The notes below the pieces were generated by a model, which did no database searches, was not told the DNA's origin, and saw only the letters and a program-made list of their open reading frames with translations. The position numbers and the translations under genes are program-made. From contig NZ_NCSS01000006.1 of NCBI RefSeq assembly GCF_002088935.1, positions 1,210,407-1,274,406 of the forward strand: DNA of 64,000 nucleotides, written 5' to 3'. Source of the stretch: Henriciella litoralis (lineage in GTDB: Bacteria; Pseudomonadota; Alphaproteobacteria; Caulobacterales; Hyphomonadaceae). This document shows, in pieces, positions 37,401 through 46,100 of the stretch; position 1 is the first letter of the stretch; every line of letters begins with the position of its first letter.

Positions 37401-38729
37401 CTTTCATGGACCTATCGCGGTCAGGTCAATCCGACGGCAACGCAAGTGACCCCGATTGTCGAAATTGAATCGGTCGAAGAGCTTGATGAGCGAACCATCG
37501 TGCGCGGAAAAGGCACGATCTGGGTCGATGGTCTGCGGATTTACGAAATGCGCGGCGTCAGCGTCGAGATAGGGCCGAAAAAAGCACTGCTACGACACTC
37601 TGGCGCCACCCGGTTCTCGCGAGAAAATGGCGGCTGGGTCAATGCACATTGCCCCACCCACACCATCCCTGCTCTGCCGCTTCTCGCACAAGCCGGCATG
37701 GCGTTGCGGCAAGCGAAAGCGGCGGGATTTGACAGATATCCGATTGAATTGAAATCGTTTTCACCGCGTCGCTGGGCGAGTGTGAGTGCGTCTGGCCTCA
37801 CCATAGAGATAACCGTTACCCCGGATGGACGCGCCGTCTTGAGGGGCCGAGACGGGCTTGGCGGCGACGCCGCCTGGTACACCGTCTCAAATGGCGAAAT
37901 ACACCGTCCTGTGCGCCCACCAGCGCCAAAAATCCGCGCGAAAAAGCATGGAAAGAAGCGCGCCGATCCCTATGCGTCTGCGGACCTTTTCCACGGCCCC
38001 GGCCTGCAGCCTGTCACAAGTATGCGCCGTGACCGGCATGGCTTTGAAGTTCTGCTAGACCTTGAAAGCGCAGAGACTCCCGGCGATCCATTTGACCCGG
38101 TCATCCTCGACGGCCTCGTCCACGGCCCCCCGCACGAAACGCCAGAAGAGTGGTTTCCGGCCGCAGAGAATTCCGCGATCTACCCCGTCCGGATCGAACG
38201 GCTGACAATTCTCTCCGACCTCCCTGAAACCGGCATCCTGACCGTCCGGGGTCAACCCGGAACACCCGACGGCGATGGCAATCTGCCAGTGATGATCGAG
38301 GCCTATCTGGGCGAGACGCTATGGGCGCGTCTCGACCTTGTTGAGAAGGCCTACCCGAAGGGGCCACTCGCGACGCTTAGTCCCCTGGACCGTAAGGCTT
38401 TTTTGACAGGCGCGTCGGCAGAAACTGTCGCTCCGCTGAGCCGCTTTCAAGATGGCCGCACCCTGCTCGCGCCCGCCGATGTGATCGCCTGCGACTGGTT
38501 ACCCGGCACAGTTGCCGCCGCCTGGGGCGCTGAGGGACTTGTCGGGAGTGATCTGGTCAAAGCCGTTGCTGTGAAGGAGCATTTTGCTCGCAAATGGAAG
38601 ATCCATCCGCAGCAGGTCAAACTCGACGCGCCCTTTGCCAGCGGCCCCGGTCACAAACGCCAGCGCTACAAGATCTCATTTACTACAGCAGCACGCTGCT
38701 GGGCCGTCGAGGACGACCCCTATGAGTGA
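31446..38729 (+). CDS. pfaC: PfaC-like giant synthase subunit: KS-CLF-AT-DH-DH-DH'
   Basis: The start ATG 31446 gives 2427 aa; TTG six bases earlier is less likely. KS: residues 5-425, C174 in DAACASS with both His motifs (EAHATGT, LGHLITAAG). CLF: about 440-720, Cys replaced (MEEENSG near 595). PfaB-like AT: about 820-1160, S901 in GLSSGE rather than GHSxGE. A Pro-rich linker follows, then two FabA-like double hot-dog dehydratases with H1560 (HFHEDPCMPG) and H1939 (HFFSDPVQPG). The last 350 residues resemble a polyketide-type dehydratase (LFHGPGLQ). Separate PfaB and PfaC functions are thus fused, as in myxobacterial Pfa3 and thraustochytrid subunit B. Its end overlaps the acyltransferase gene. 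Confidence 0.9.
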   Translation: MTRPRFDPIAIVGRGCVLPGALSPDALWQAILEDRDLTSTAPAGKWGVTDAEQHQLGYRGGFVTGFDKVFDPSAYDLDDINAADLDPVFQWLLHAGREALLDAGNPSAKRSKTGVIAGNLGYPSRALSDLAADIWMDGSSAVASYNRYNTGGPAHLLARALKAKGPAFALDAACASSLYAIKLACDRLQDGSLDLVIAAAVNGADNLILHQGFSALNALSPTGRSRPFVTGADGLVPAEGAAAIVLKRLADCTKDDQIHGVIRGIGLSNDGRRKSLLAPDEGGQAEAMQAAWEMSGLDPAQDIGLLEAHATGTPTGDKVELAATATHFENAGELPIGSLKGNLGHLITAAGMASLIKLTFAINEGIIPPTRLDGAPLKDFDGVEIHPAKRTSWPEQRPRIAALSNFGFGGNNAHLIVSTVDAVNTKPKKTERSHKLSPVSICATGLSLGPDRGVAAVLQRILRPPRAPRGPMQETHADPRALRTPPSDLASAQGLQVALWDAVDEALARHPVEDGANVGVFTGFSCAPEASLWMLRARLAQRLRLVPETPTTQADRNAIAPPLKPGDVLGAMPNVSANRLNVRGDWRALGFAVMEEENSGLRALELAIRALDAGEIDTAIVAAADLSSEPVHSTVTQEKGGDAAVCLILRRSDGKDDGVTLKSLKLKDKSATETLVETIYGRSHAAGSLALFAIHTELLRRGLALYPEGSVPRLRKSALRIDAGHARAKLKANPKPMPDLLRPSPLIATYASDTRAGLIKAMQDGLEAKSGAVRLAIVADSPEKLQARTEGALSALNAGGAPDGEGVHFGEGLPAGELAFVFTGAAAAYSGMGRDLFAAVPKLGSMMSRKFPEARNVARLLATDLSGAYDQLRATTLLSQAQHMLLTRLLGLKPSVAMGLSSGETNSLIAFGAWHDADSLMGTIGKSGMYDRDLAGKFRTAQKAWNDTSPVTWETWHLQADLPAVRKAVWGEPRCDITIIYSASDIVISGEKSACQRVMKALGVPAIRVPHDLVVHTPMMAPYAKTWRKLHRRKTKAPKGVRFYANATEAAYEPDADTVADMLTGQAIKEVNFPKTLRTAYADGVRTFIEIGPRNTLTGAIHETLGEDVLAIASDEFGKPALASLANLGARLFAAGHAIKVDWLKETLADACANAIPMRSSPPGQVSFPAHITPPTRPQRPGNARRTLPQAPERPPSNFKPAPALAVTGRRLPVAPGTSWTPPSVPVARLDRPTPSPAKPQPAAPAPKPSVSAAPATTARPSIQPLERRVPVGPSFTRADIEHAAAGNISDVFGEAFAPQDKYRRQVRMPRPPMLLCDRITGIDADALVQGKGTIWTETDVTADCWAVCDGVMRPGPLIEAGQADLALISWMGADMLNCSDRVYRLLGCELTFHEGGLPRIGETLRFQISIKGHAELSGVRMFFFEYDCYADDRLLLSVRNGQAGFFTDAELANSKGVLWDASNDPAPTASPRLADTPASAKRAFTADEVAAFRKGDTFACFGAGFERAAPHTRPARIPDGRLALFDEVVAFDPVGGPWGRGYLKARQTVPNDAWFYDGHFHEDPCMPGTLMAEAAVQALEFHVAALGLTIDRDSHGFEPAPGAPATFYCRGQVTPDADHDVTYEVFIDEIIDGEEPIVFASLLARSDGRKVFYCPRFGVRLRRQWPKASGRQQVPHYVNDQCDVRGDETALQQCGSGAPSAAFGSMYAPFDTRGAVPRLPQQPYHMVSRVLSVTGPAGKQEAGLTAIAEYDVPPDAWYFEDGATGCMPFSVLTEVILQPCGWLASYSGFALSGETRFRNLDGSGKTARQVRPGDGLIRTTTTLTRCSRVGPMTIVFFELEATLADGTPVVSLQTSFGFFTKAALASQAGLKSTDDARAFHDAPADPPDESETCLPVSARRLDLFDVIDRFEPTGGETGMGRIRARQAVDPYAWYFKAHFFSDPVQPGSLGLEMLVQLLARAADLKGLAHRFDEPVWEPIAPDVDLSWTYRGQVNPTATQVTPIVEIESVEELDERTIVRGKGTIWVDGLRIYEMRGVSVEIGPKKALLRHSGATRFSRENGGWVNAHCPTHTIPALPLLAQAGMALRQAKAAGFDRYPIELKSFSPRRWASVSASGLTIEITVTPDGRAVLRGRDGLGGDAAWYTVSNGEIHRPVRPPAPKIRAKKHGKKRADPYASADLFHGPGLQPVTSMRRDRHGFEVLLDLESAETPGDPFDPVILDGLVHGPPHETPEEWFPAAENSAIYPVRIERLTILSDLPETGILTVRGQPGTPDGDGNLPVMIEAYLGETLWARLDLVEKAYPKGPLATLSPLDRKAFLTGASAETVAPLSRFQDGRTLLAPADVIACDWLPGTVAAAWGAEGLVGSDLVKAVAVKEHFARKWKIHPQQVKLDAPFASGPGHKRQRYKISFTTAARCWAVEDDPYE

Positions 38730-39306
38730 GTTTGAACTCGTCACGGTGGATACGCGAACGCTGCCGCTCGTGCAGCATTTGCGATACCGCGTGTACTGCG
38801 CCGAAAAGCAATTCGCGATGCCGGGCGCCGACCATCAAGCGCGAATGCTGTTCGACGAAGCCGATCAGCTGGGCGTCACCTTTGCCCTGTTTGATGGGGC
38901 CGAACTTGTCTCGAGCGCACAGATCATTCCCGTCGATCCGCTCAATGCACCCGACAAGTTTGCCGTATTCGCGCTGGCCGAGGTTCTGCCCCATCCGGAA
39001 GCCAGCTGCGTGATCGTTTCAAAGCTTGTGACTGCGCCCGAGCGGCGGGGGTCCAAGACACTTGGACCTGTCATGCGGGGCGTTCTCGAATTTGTTGCCA
39101 CCAACCAGCACCGCTACATCGCCATCCTCGCAGAAACTTCCATGCGGGAGTTCTATAAATCCATGGGGTTCGACGAATTGCGCGGCGGGATCGATGCCGC
39201 GCAATTCGGCATCGTGTCCTTGATGGTGTTTGATATGAAAGATGAGCGCCACCTCTCCGGCAAGTCGCTCGCCGGCTGGATGTTCAAATCCCTGTTTACG
39301 CGCTGA
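38722..39306 (+). CDS. GNAT acyltransferase, LuxI/FeeM-like, coupled to the synthase
   Basis: The start ATG 38722 overlaps the end of the giant synthase gene by eight bases (194 aa). LRYRVYCAEKQF near residue 20, DEADQLGVTFALFDGAELVSS with an acidic pair, IIPVDP, SKLVTAPERRGS and SMREFYKSMGF show a GNAT fold. They resemble autoinducer synthases and FeeM-type N-acyl amino acid synthases, which take the acyl chain directly from an acyl-ACP. That makes it a candidate for product release from the Pfa ACPs onto an amine. The resemblance is judged by motif, not by search; an ordinary acetyltransferase is possible. The convergent PPTase gene overlaps its last 11 bases. Confidence 0.72.
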   Translation: MSEFELVTVDTRTLPLVQHLRYRVYCAEKQFAMPGADHQARMLFDEADQLGVTFALFDGAELVSSAQIIPVDPLNAPDKFAVFALAEVLPHPEASCVIVSKLVTAPERRGSKTLGPVMRGVLEFVATNQHRYIAILAETSMREFYKSMGFDELRGGIDAAQFGIVSLMVFDMKDERHLSGKSLAGWMFKSLFTR

Positions 39307-39925
39307 ACGCCATCACGGCGACAGCGTCGCTTCCGACAGGAAGAAACCAGAGGCCCACCGACGTTTCATTGTCGAGAGGCCAGTCCTCGTCAGCGTCGCC
39401 CCTTAGAAAAACGTCCGGCACAAGCACGGACTTAGCGCCCCCTCGTAGGCCAACGCCGCGCCATTTGAGGACAGATTCTTTCGCGCACCACAGGCGATAG
39501 AAGCGGGCAAGGAGATCATCTTCATTCATGGCGGCCAGAACGCAGGCCCTCTCGCCCGGATTGGCGACCATATCCAGCATGGCCGCCACAGGGCGCTTAG
39601 CTTTTTTTTCGATATCCACGCCAACGCGGCCGGCGTCGCTGAATGCGGCAATGGCGAGCGGACCGGAACGCGACCAGCTGATGGAGGCGGACGGGTAGCT
39701 TTCGATTTCTGGTGCGGCATCGTCATGGCTCTGCAATTTCACATTCGAAATGCCAAGCTGCTCGCATGCGAGGTCTCGCGCCAGATGCCGGGCATGCAGA
39801 AAATCCTGACGTAATGGATCGGTCTTGAGCCGGGCGCTGCGCGCGCGCTCGAACTCATCCACAGGATCGAAGTCTCTGAGTGGCGCCGTCCGGTCAGAAA
39901 GTTTCCAGATTGGCCGCTGTGTCAT
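39296..39925 (-). CDS. Sfp-type 4'-phosphopantetheinyl transferase (PfaE-like)
   Basis: The protein has 209 residues. GVDIEKK carries the Mg-binding acidic pair and FYRLWCAKESVLKWRGVGL is the WxxKE(A/S)xxK signature of Sfp-type enzymes. It transfers the phosphopantetheine arm from CoA to ACP serines. The two ACPs of the PfaA-like protein (S1183, S1299) are the obvious substrates. It starts eight bases after the stop of the sigma factor gene (AAGG ribosome site) and is therefore expressed in the nepR-ecfG operon, convergent to the synthase genes. The gene ends overlap tail to tail by 11 bp. Confidence 0.9.
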   Translation of the reverse strand: MTQRPIWKLSDRTAPLRDFDPVDEFERARSARLKTDPLRQDFLHARHLARDLACEQLGISNVKLQSHDDAAPEIESYPSASISWSRSGPLAIAAFSDAGRVGVDIEKKAKRPVAAMLDMVANPGERACVLAAMNEDDLLARFYRLWCAKESVLKWRGVGLRGGAKSVLVPDVFLRGDADEDWPLDNETSVGLWFLPVGSDAVAVMAFSA

Positions 39926-39933
39926 CGCCTTGT

Positions 39934-40533
39934 TCAGGCGGCCTTGCAGTGCGACGTGGTTATCGAGTCGATGCAGTTGAGCAAGGCTGACATATCGCCC
40001 ATTTTTCCGCCGTCCACGCAGCGCAAGGTGCGCTCATTCGATTCAAAACGGGCGACAACCGTCTCTCGTGCACGGCTAACACGGCTCTTCATTGTACCGG
40101 CCGCGCACCCGCAGATCGCGCCGGCTTCATCATAGGTCATCCCGGCAGCGACAACGAGAAGTAACGCATCACGCTGATCGGCAGGCAGAGCATAGATGAT
40201 CTGCTCCATGCGGCCAAAATCCTGCCGCACTTCCTGCGACGCTTCGGTCACCAGAGCTGTTTCAGCAAATTCCGGATCGACCTGAACGTTCCGCCAGGCC
40301 CGGCGCATCATCATGTAATATTCGTTGCGGAGAATTCGGAAGATCCAGGGCCGCATGGGCTGGCTGGCATCAAAACTGTCGACCGCAGACCAGGCCCGCA
40401 AGCACGCATCCTGAACGAGATCATCGGCCAGCACCCTGTCCCGGCAGAGACTCCGGGCAAAAGCCCGCATCTCCGGCATGAGCGCCTCCAGGCGATCAAC
40501 AAAACTCGGGGACTGTTCTCCAGCCGACACCAT
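39934..40533 (-). CDS. ecfG: EcfG-type ECF sigma factor (general stress response)
   Basis: The ATG at 40533 has GGAG four bases upstream; GTG 40536 also fits. The 199-residue product has region 2 (RSLCRDRVLADDLVQDACLRAW, then RPWIFRILRNEYY) and region 4 (LPADQRDALLLVVAAGMTYDEAGAICGCAAGTMKSRVSRARE), typical of alphaproteobacterial EcfG. It should direct RNA polymerase to stress promoters when NepR is sequestered by phosphorylated PhyR. phyR is not in the window. About 30 residues extend past region 4. The gene lies between the nepR-like and PPTase genes with gaps of 35 and 8 bases. Confidence 0.87.
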   Translation of the reverse strand: MVSAGEQSPSFVDRLEALMPEMRAFARSLCRDRVLADDLVQDACLRAWSAVDSFDASQPMRPWIFRILRNEYYMMMRRAWRNVQVDPEFAETALVTEASQEVRQDFGRMEQIIYALPADQRDALLLVVAAGMTYDEAGAICGCAAGTMKSRVSRARETVVARFESNERTLRCVDGGKMGDMSALLNCIDSITTSHCKAA

Positions 40534-40568
40534 CACACTCCAATCCGGGCCGACTTATCGCCGTGTCC

Positions 40569-40778
40569 CTAAGACATCTTGCGCTCTTGCTCGCGCATTT
40601 TTTCGATGAGTGCCTTCAGCCTTGGCGGCGTTGGTTCATTCACCGTTTCCTTATAGACCTCGCGGAGCGCTTGCCCCACGGGTGGTTCCTTCATCCAGGG
40701 TGATGGCTGTCGGGAGGTGCCAGTCTTGGAGCTCCGGTCGGAAGCATTTTTCTTCGACAAGACCGAGTTTCTGATCAA
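40569..40778 (-). CDS. nepR: NepR-like anti-sigma factor
   Basis: The 69-residue protein has the core VGQALREVYKETVNEPTPPR (residues about 34-53), which matches the NepR helix-1 signature (GRALRxVYDxTxxEPxP). That helix clamps EcfG-type sigma and binds PhyR. Start TTG 40778 is weak (GGGGGAA 12 bases upstream); the internal ATG before KEPPVGQ (40694) would also give a working core. It precedes the ecfG-like gene, as is usual. I saw no clear GGAAC-N16/17-CGTT promoter in 40779-41022. Confidence 0.82.
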   Translation of the reverse strand: MIRNSVLSKKNASDRSSKTGTSRQPSPWMKEPPVGQALREVYKETVNEPTPPRLKALIEKMREQERKMS

Positions 40779-41022
40779 GGGACACCTATTCCCCCTTCAA
40801 TGCCATGACACCCCTTTGGTCGCAACTATTCCTGTAGCCGATAGAAGCCGGGAATCTCTTAATTTTCATCTAAGCAACTGACCCAAACTTTCATCAGGGG
40901 TGATATTTCTTGCGCCTTTGATGCGTCTTCTGGTCGCCATCGCTCCAGTCGGCTTTTCGGCGAACCAATATTGACGTTATGCTTAATGAGGCGTCTAAGG
41001 CCATTGAGCCGGAGAACTCTTG

Positions 41023-41304
41023 ATGACCAACTCTGGAAAATCCAGGTCAGATGACCAGCGGCGATTTAAACGCATCAGTTCAATCAAGTCAGGACTTGTC
41101 CTGTTTGAGGACGAGTCAGCGCCGATACCGGTGAAACTCATCGACATGTCAGCCGCTGGCGCACGGCTCGAATTGGCAAGGCACCTGACGGCCCCGCCTC
41201 AATTCCAACTCGTCGTTCGCCCGGATGAGATTGGTGATCGAAAAGCGGTTAACTGTAAATTAAGGTGGCAAGACGGGTGCCAGGTGGGAGTCAGCTTTTA
41301 CTAA
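41023..41304 (+). CDS. Single-domain PilZ protein
   Basis: The 93-residue protein is a stand-alone PilZ domain. RRFKR (residues 13-17) gives the RxxxR motif and DMSAAGARLE the D/NxSxxG motif that together bind cyclic di-GMP. It would act in the cytoplasm as a c-di-GMP receptor for motility, adhesion or envelope processes. GGAGA lies seven bases before ATG 41023; the TTG just before it is less likely. It stands alone, divergent from the nepR gene and ahead of tamA. Confidence 0.85.
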   Translation: MTNSGKSRSDDQRRFKRISSIKSGLVLFEDESAPIPVKLIDMSAAGARLELARHLTAPPQFQLVVRPDEIGDRKAVNCKLRWQDGCQVGVSFY

Positions 41305-41376
41305 CGCTGGTTATTGGCGCATAGAGCATTAGCTGAACAGGAAAGGCGAAGATGTTCGCAAAACCTGTATTATTGA

Positions 41377-43158
41377 TTGTTTCCCGGATCCGATTTGGCA
41401 CGTATTTTCTTCATCCTTATCGCTGTTGTCATGCTGTCGCTTTCAAGCGCAGCCCAAACGGTCGACCTTGAATTCTCAGGAGACACGGTAGACGAGGATG
41501 TCAAAAGCGCGGTCCGTGAGGCCCTGCCAGAGGAAAGCAAGCCGAAGACCGCACTGGAAGCCCGCCGCCAGGGACGCCGCGCGACGAAGGCCATCAAGGC
41601 CAGGCTGAACAGTATCGGGCATTACGATCCAAAGATTGACCTTGGCATCACAAGTGAAGAGCCGCCAAGGGCGATTGTCCGCGTCGACCCAGGCCCACTT
41701 TTTACCATAGGCGAAGTGGACGTCACGTTTCGTGGAAGCAGCCCGAGTGAAGGCGAGAAACTTACTCTGAGAAGCGACCTGCCCGTTCGCGCCGGCAAGA
41801 CCGCAATTCCCTCATCTGTTATCGATGCCGAACGATGGATCGTGAATTACCTTCGCGAGGAGGGCTATCCCTATGCGAAAGTTCTTGAACGGCGCGTTTT
41901 TGGTGATCGTGAAGGTGAAACCATCAGCGTCACCTATGACACACAGGCCGGCCCCAAAGTTGTGTTTGGCGAAACCATCTTCCCCACTGAGGGTGTCGTC
42001 ACCAAGGCGAGTTATCTTCGCAAGCTGATCCCCTATGAAGAAGGAGATATCTACTCGCCCGACAAGCTTTCAGCTTTCAACTCGCGCTTGTCCGAAACGA
42101 GAATGTTCAAGGTAGCGCGGGCCAGTCTGGCCTCCAGTCCCACCGGGCTGACAGATACCGGCGCGGAAATACGAAATATCGAGGTCACACTGACCGAGCG
42201 AGCTCGCAATACGATTGCGCTCGGCGGGAGCTATTCCACCAGTGAAGGCTTTGGCGTGAACGCCGAATATACGCGCCGAAACCTTGCGGGCCGCGGCGAT
42301 ACCATCGTTGCAGACCTGACAGTCGCCGAGCTTGAGCAATCACTCGATGTTGTCTGGCGCAGACCAAACGAGTTCGGCTACGGGCGCGGACTGACCATCT
42401 CTGCCGGAATTGGTCAGGAGACAACGGACGCCTATGACAGGCAGTCGGCAACGATTGGTGTCGGCATCGAAGTCATCAAGAGCCCTCAGTTCACCTATTC
42501 CTATGGCGTACAAGGCGAAGTCGCGCACGAGAAAGACGAGTTCGGTGAACGCGACCTGCAAATCCTGTCCGTATACGGCGACGCCCGGATTGATAAGACC
42601 GACAGCCTGCTTGACCCGAGATCCGGCTGGCGCGCGAATTTGCGGGTCGAGCCGAGCTACACCTTCGGCGATAGCACAAATCCGTTCGTCCTGACCGTTG
42701 GCCAGGTCAGCGCCTATATCCCGTTCGACAAAGACCGGCGCTATGTGCTCGCTGGCCGCCTCAAGGCGGGTGCAACGCTCGGCGCAGATATTGAAAACCT
42801 GCCCGTCGATACGCGCTTTTATTCCGGCGGCGGCGGCAGTGTGCGCGGCTATGCCTACCAGGCGATCGGGCCACGGGCCGATGATGGGACACCGCTCGGC
42901 GGGACCTCGGTTATCGAGGCATCGATCGAAGGGCGCTATGCTTGGCGACCGAATATTGGCTTCGTTGCTTTTGTGGATGCCGGCAATGTGTCGACCAATC
43001 AATTCTCGGATTTTGGCGATGCACGATTGGGCGCTGGACTGGGTGTTCGCTATTCAACCCCCGCCGGCCCCATCCGGTTTGATATCGCGACGCCTCTGAA
43101 CCCGACTGATTTCGACGATCCCATACAGATCTATATTTCGATCGGGCAGGCCTTCTGA
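41377..43158 (+). CDS. tamA: TamA, outer membrane translocation and assembly module
   Basis: The product has up to 593 residues. The signal peptide is IFFILIAVVMLSLSSAAQ. POTRA domains follow (residues about 35-280), with RVDPGPLFTIGEVDVTF and the KVVFGETIF-type repeat starts. A BamA-type 16-strand barrel then carries FYSGGGGSVRGYAYQAIGP (the VRGY/F motif) and a C-terminal Phe strand (QIYISIGQAF). With TamB it inserts autotransporters and other proteins or moves lipids to the outer membrane. The start is TTG 41377 or TTG 41395; neither has a strong ribosome site. Its TGA overlaps the tamB ATG by one base. Confidence 0.92.
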   Translation: MFPGSDLARIFFILIAVVMLSLSSAAQTVDLEFSGDTVDEDVKSAVREALPEESKPKTALEARRQGRRATKAIKARLNSIGHYDPKIDLGITSEEPPRAIVRVDPGPLFTIGEVDVTFRGSSPSEGEKLTLRSDLPVRAGKTAIPSSVIDAERWIVNYLREEGYPYAKVLERRVFGDREGETISVTYDTQAGPKVVFGETIFPTEGVVTKASYLRKLIPYEEGDIYSPDKLSAFNSRLSETRMFKVARASLASSPTGLTDTGAEIRNIEVTLTERARNTIALGGSYSTSEGFGVNAEYTRRNLAGRGDTIVADLTVAELEQSLDVVWRRPNEFGYGRGLTISAGIGQETTDAYDRQSATIGVGIEVIKSPQFTYSYGVQGEVAHEKDEFGERDLQILSVYGDARIDKTDSLLDPRSGWRANLRVEPSYTFGDSTNPFVLTVGQVSAYIPFDKDRRYVLAGRLKAGATLGADIENLPVDTRFYSGGGGSVRGYAYQAIGPRADDGTPLGGTSVIEASIEGRYAWRPNIGFVAFVDAGNVSTNQFSDFGDARLGAGLGVRYSTPAGPIRFDIATPLNPTDFDDPIQIYISIGQAF

Positions 43159-46100
43159 TGTCAGACCAAACGACCACCCCCACGAAACAGAAGCGACGCC
43201 GCCCAATCCTGAAATGGGGCCTGTTTGTGCTCGGCGGTCTGTTCGCATTGTTGATCCTGCTTTTGCTGTTCGGCCGGTATGCGGCGCAGTCCAGCTTCGG
43301 GCGCAATTTCGTAGAAGCTCGCATCGAGGCCGCTGCCCCTTCCGGTCAGGACATAGAGGTGGAGGATCTCACCGGCGACCTGCTGGGGACGTTCCGGATC
43401 GGGCGACTAACCATTGCTGACGAGCAAGGCATCTGGCTCGTCGCAGAAAATCTTCTGATGGACTGGAAGCCGCTCGCCCTTCGCAATCGTGCGTTGCGTG
43501 TAGAGGCGCTTGAAGCGGACCTTATCCATGTCCTTAGACGACCGCAGCTTGTGCCGTCTGACAAGCCTAAGAAAAACGGCGGCTCCATGCCGCTTCGCGC
43601 AGGCGATATCGAGAAGCTGAGAATTGGCGAATTTCGTTCTGACGAGGGCGTGCTGCCCCGCGCGCTTTCACTTGAGATCGACGGGGCTGGCCGCGTTGGC
43701 CTGAATGGAGGCACGACGCAGCTGTCAGTGCTGCCCCTGGATGGCAAGGGCGACAGACTTTCCGCGGACCTCAAATGGTCCGATGATTTCAGGCTACTCG
43801 GCAATCTGCAGCTTGATGGACCGGCTGGTGGCCTCTTTGCCAGCCTCGCCCGCCTGGAGGAAAGCCAGTCCATTTCAGCCACCATCAACGCCGAGGGAGA
43901 ACTGCTCGACTGGCGCGCCGATGCGGACGTGTTGATCGATGCGGATAATGTATTTGCCCTCAAAGCTTCTGCCGAAGGCCAGACCATCAATTTCGACGCA
44001 ATCGTCCATCCCGGATTGCATCCGCTGACCGCCAGCGTCGCCGAAACACTCGGTGACACGCTGGATATCAACGGCAAACTGATGCGCGAGGGAAAGACGC
44101 CGGTCCTCGATGTGACGGCCAACGCCGACGGTCTGGAACTAACCGCACTCGCCAACCAGACCGAGGACGGCGGCTATAATGCAGATATCAACCTCACCGC
44201 AGACACCCCATCGCGCTATGCAAAACGGGACAACATAAAAGTCGGCCGCGCCGTCATTAACGGCAATCTTGCTTATTCCGACGGAACGGCAAGGTTTGAC
44301 GGCGACATGCGCGCTTCCAATGTCGATGTGCCGTCCTTCAAGGCGGGCGCTGTATCCGGCCCGGTCATTCTCATCTACGGCGATCAGGCCGTTTCGGTAC
44401 GCACGACATTGACGGGCGAAGGCGCGGTCCTCCCCGGCACGGCGGGGCAGATCGCTGGCGCGCAGCCGATCGTGAAAACCAATGCCCGCTATGACCTTCA
44501 GAGCGGCACGCTTGAATTGCGAGAGGCAAATATACGCGGCGAGGCAGGCCGCGTGGCGGCAGCAGGGTCGGTTTCCTTGCGCCCTGCCCTAAGCGCCGAT
44601 CTAGCCGGCAGTTTTCAACTGAACGGTGCTAAGGCCGGACTGGCTCGCCCAATCAATGCGGCAGGACAGTTTGAGGCCCAGCGCGCCGGCGGCGGCGTGA
44701 CCCGCTTCAACACGCAGATCAACGCAACAAATCTTGGCGACTTGCCTGCCCCGTTAAAGGACTGGGCCAGCGACCAAGCCATCATAAACGCCGCGGGCAC
44801 GCTTCAGTCAGACAATTCGGTCGACATCAACCGGTTCTCCCTGACAAGCGGCAGCCTGCAAGCCACCGGCAATGGTCAGCTCTCCAGCAATCAGGTTCTC
44901 TCAGCTTCGATGGACCTCAACGCTGGTGATGCATCGGTCTCGGGCTTCGATATTGACGGGATGTCCGCCCGCGCAAACGCATCCGGCCCGCTCGAAAATC
45001 TTGATTTCGTCGTCGCGGTGGACGTGCCGACAATGTCCCGCGGCGAGTTGAGTTTTACAAATCTTCGGCTTGGCGCAGACGGCAATTATGCAGATGGCGC
45101 GCTGGTGACGAACGCCTCGCTGGATGCAGAAACGTCAAATGGACCGCTGGACCTGACCTCTGATATCCGCCTCGACGGCGGCAACTGGCAGGTCAATGAT
45201 CTTGAAGGTCACTGGGGTGATCTTGTTGCGGACGCCAGCCTCAGAGGCTCAGGCGGCGATGTTTCACAGATCAGGGGCGATGCAGACGTCAAGGGCTCGC
45301 TGCCGGATGGTCTTCCAGCCAAGAGCATTGATGCCAGTGCAATCATCAACGGCCAGACGCTCTCTCTCGACGCGACCCTGGAGACAGTGACGTTTGGTCC
45401 AACGCGGGCAGACGCCCTTGTTATTCGTGCGACAGGCCAGCCAGATAATGCCGACATTCTCATCGACATGGATGGCCGTTCGGAAATCAATGGACTGACC
45501 TACCCGACAAGCATTGACCTCGATGCCAATGTGAAAGGCGCAACACGTGGCGCCCTCGACGTCACGGCGTCACTGTCAGCCCTGATGGGCGACATTGGAA
45601 TCACCACCGAAGACCCCATCCGGTTTACGCAATATGATGATGGATATGAGGCGTCAGCCCAGTTCGCAGCCCTGGGAGGCACGCTGGCTCCATCGCTGAC
45701 AACGCGTGGAACCACAGCGATTTCGCTCAATGGCGAAGGCCTTCGCATCGCCCCCCTCATGTTGATCGCGGGACGTCCTGCGCTGGACGGCGCCCTGGAT
45801 ATAAACCTTGATTGGTCGGAGACGGAGAGCGGCGGGCTTTCCGGGCCCTTGCGCGCCGATATTGAAAGTGTCGCCCGCCCGGGATCTGACCTGCCACCAA
45901 TCGATATTTTTCTGGAAGGTCAACTCACACCTGACCTTCTGGACCTCGTCGTTCGCGCACTCGACAATCAGGAACTTGAAGGTCGGATCGAAATCGATGT
46001 GCCGGTGAAGACATCGCCTGCCCCACCTTTTATCAGTCGGCAGCAAGGCGCCAGCATGCCGTTCACCGCCGCTATCGATGGCCAGATCGAAGCTATCACC

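Noticed and set aside
40779..41022. EcfG-dependent promoter ahead of nepR
   Set aside because: No GGAAC-N16/17-CGTT match was found on the minus strand, only weak near-matches.
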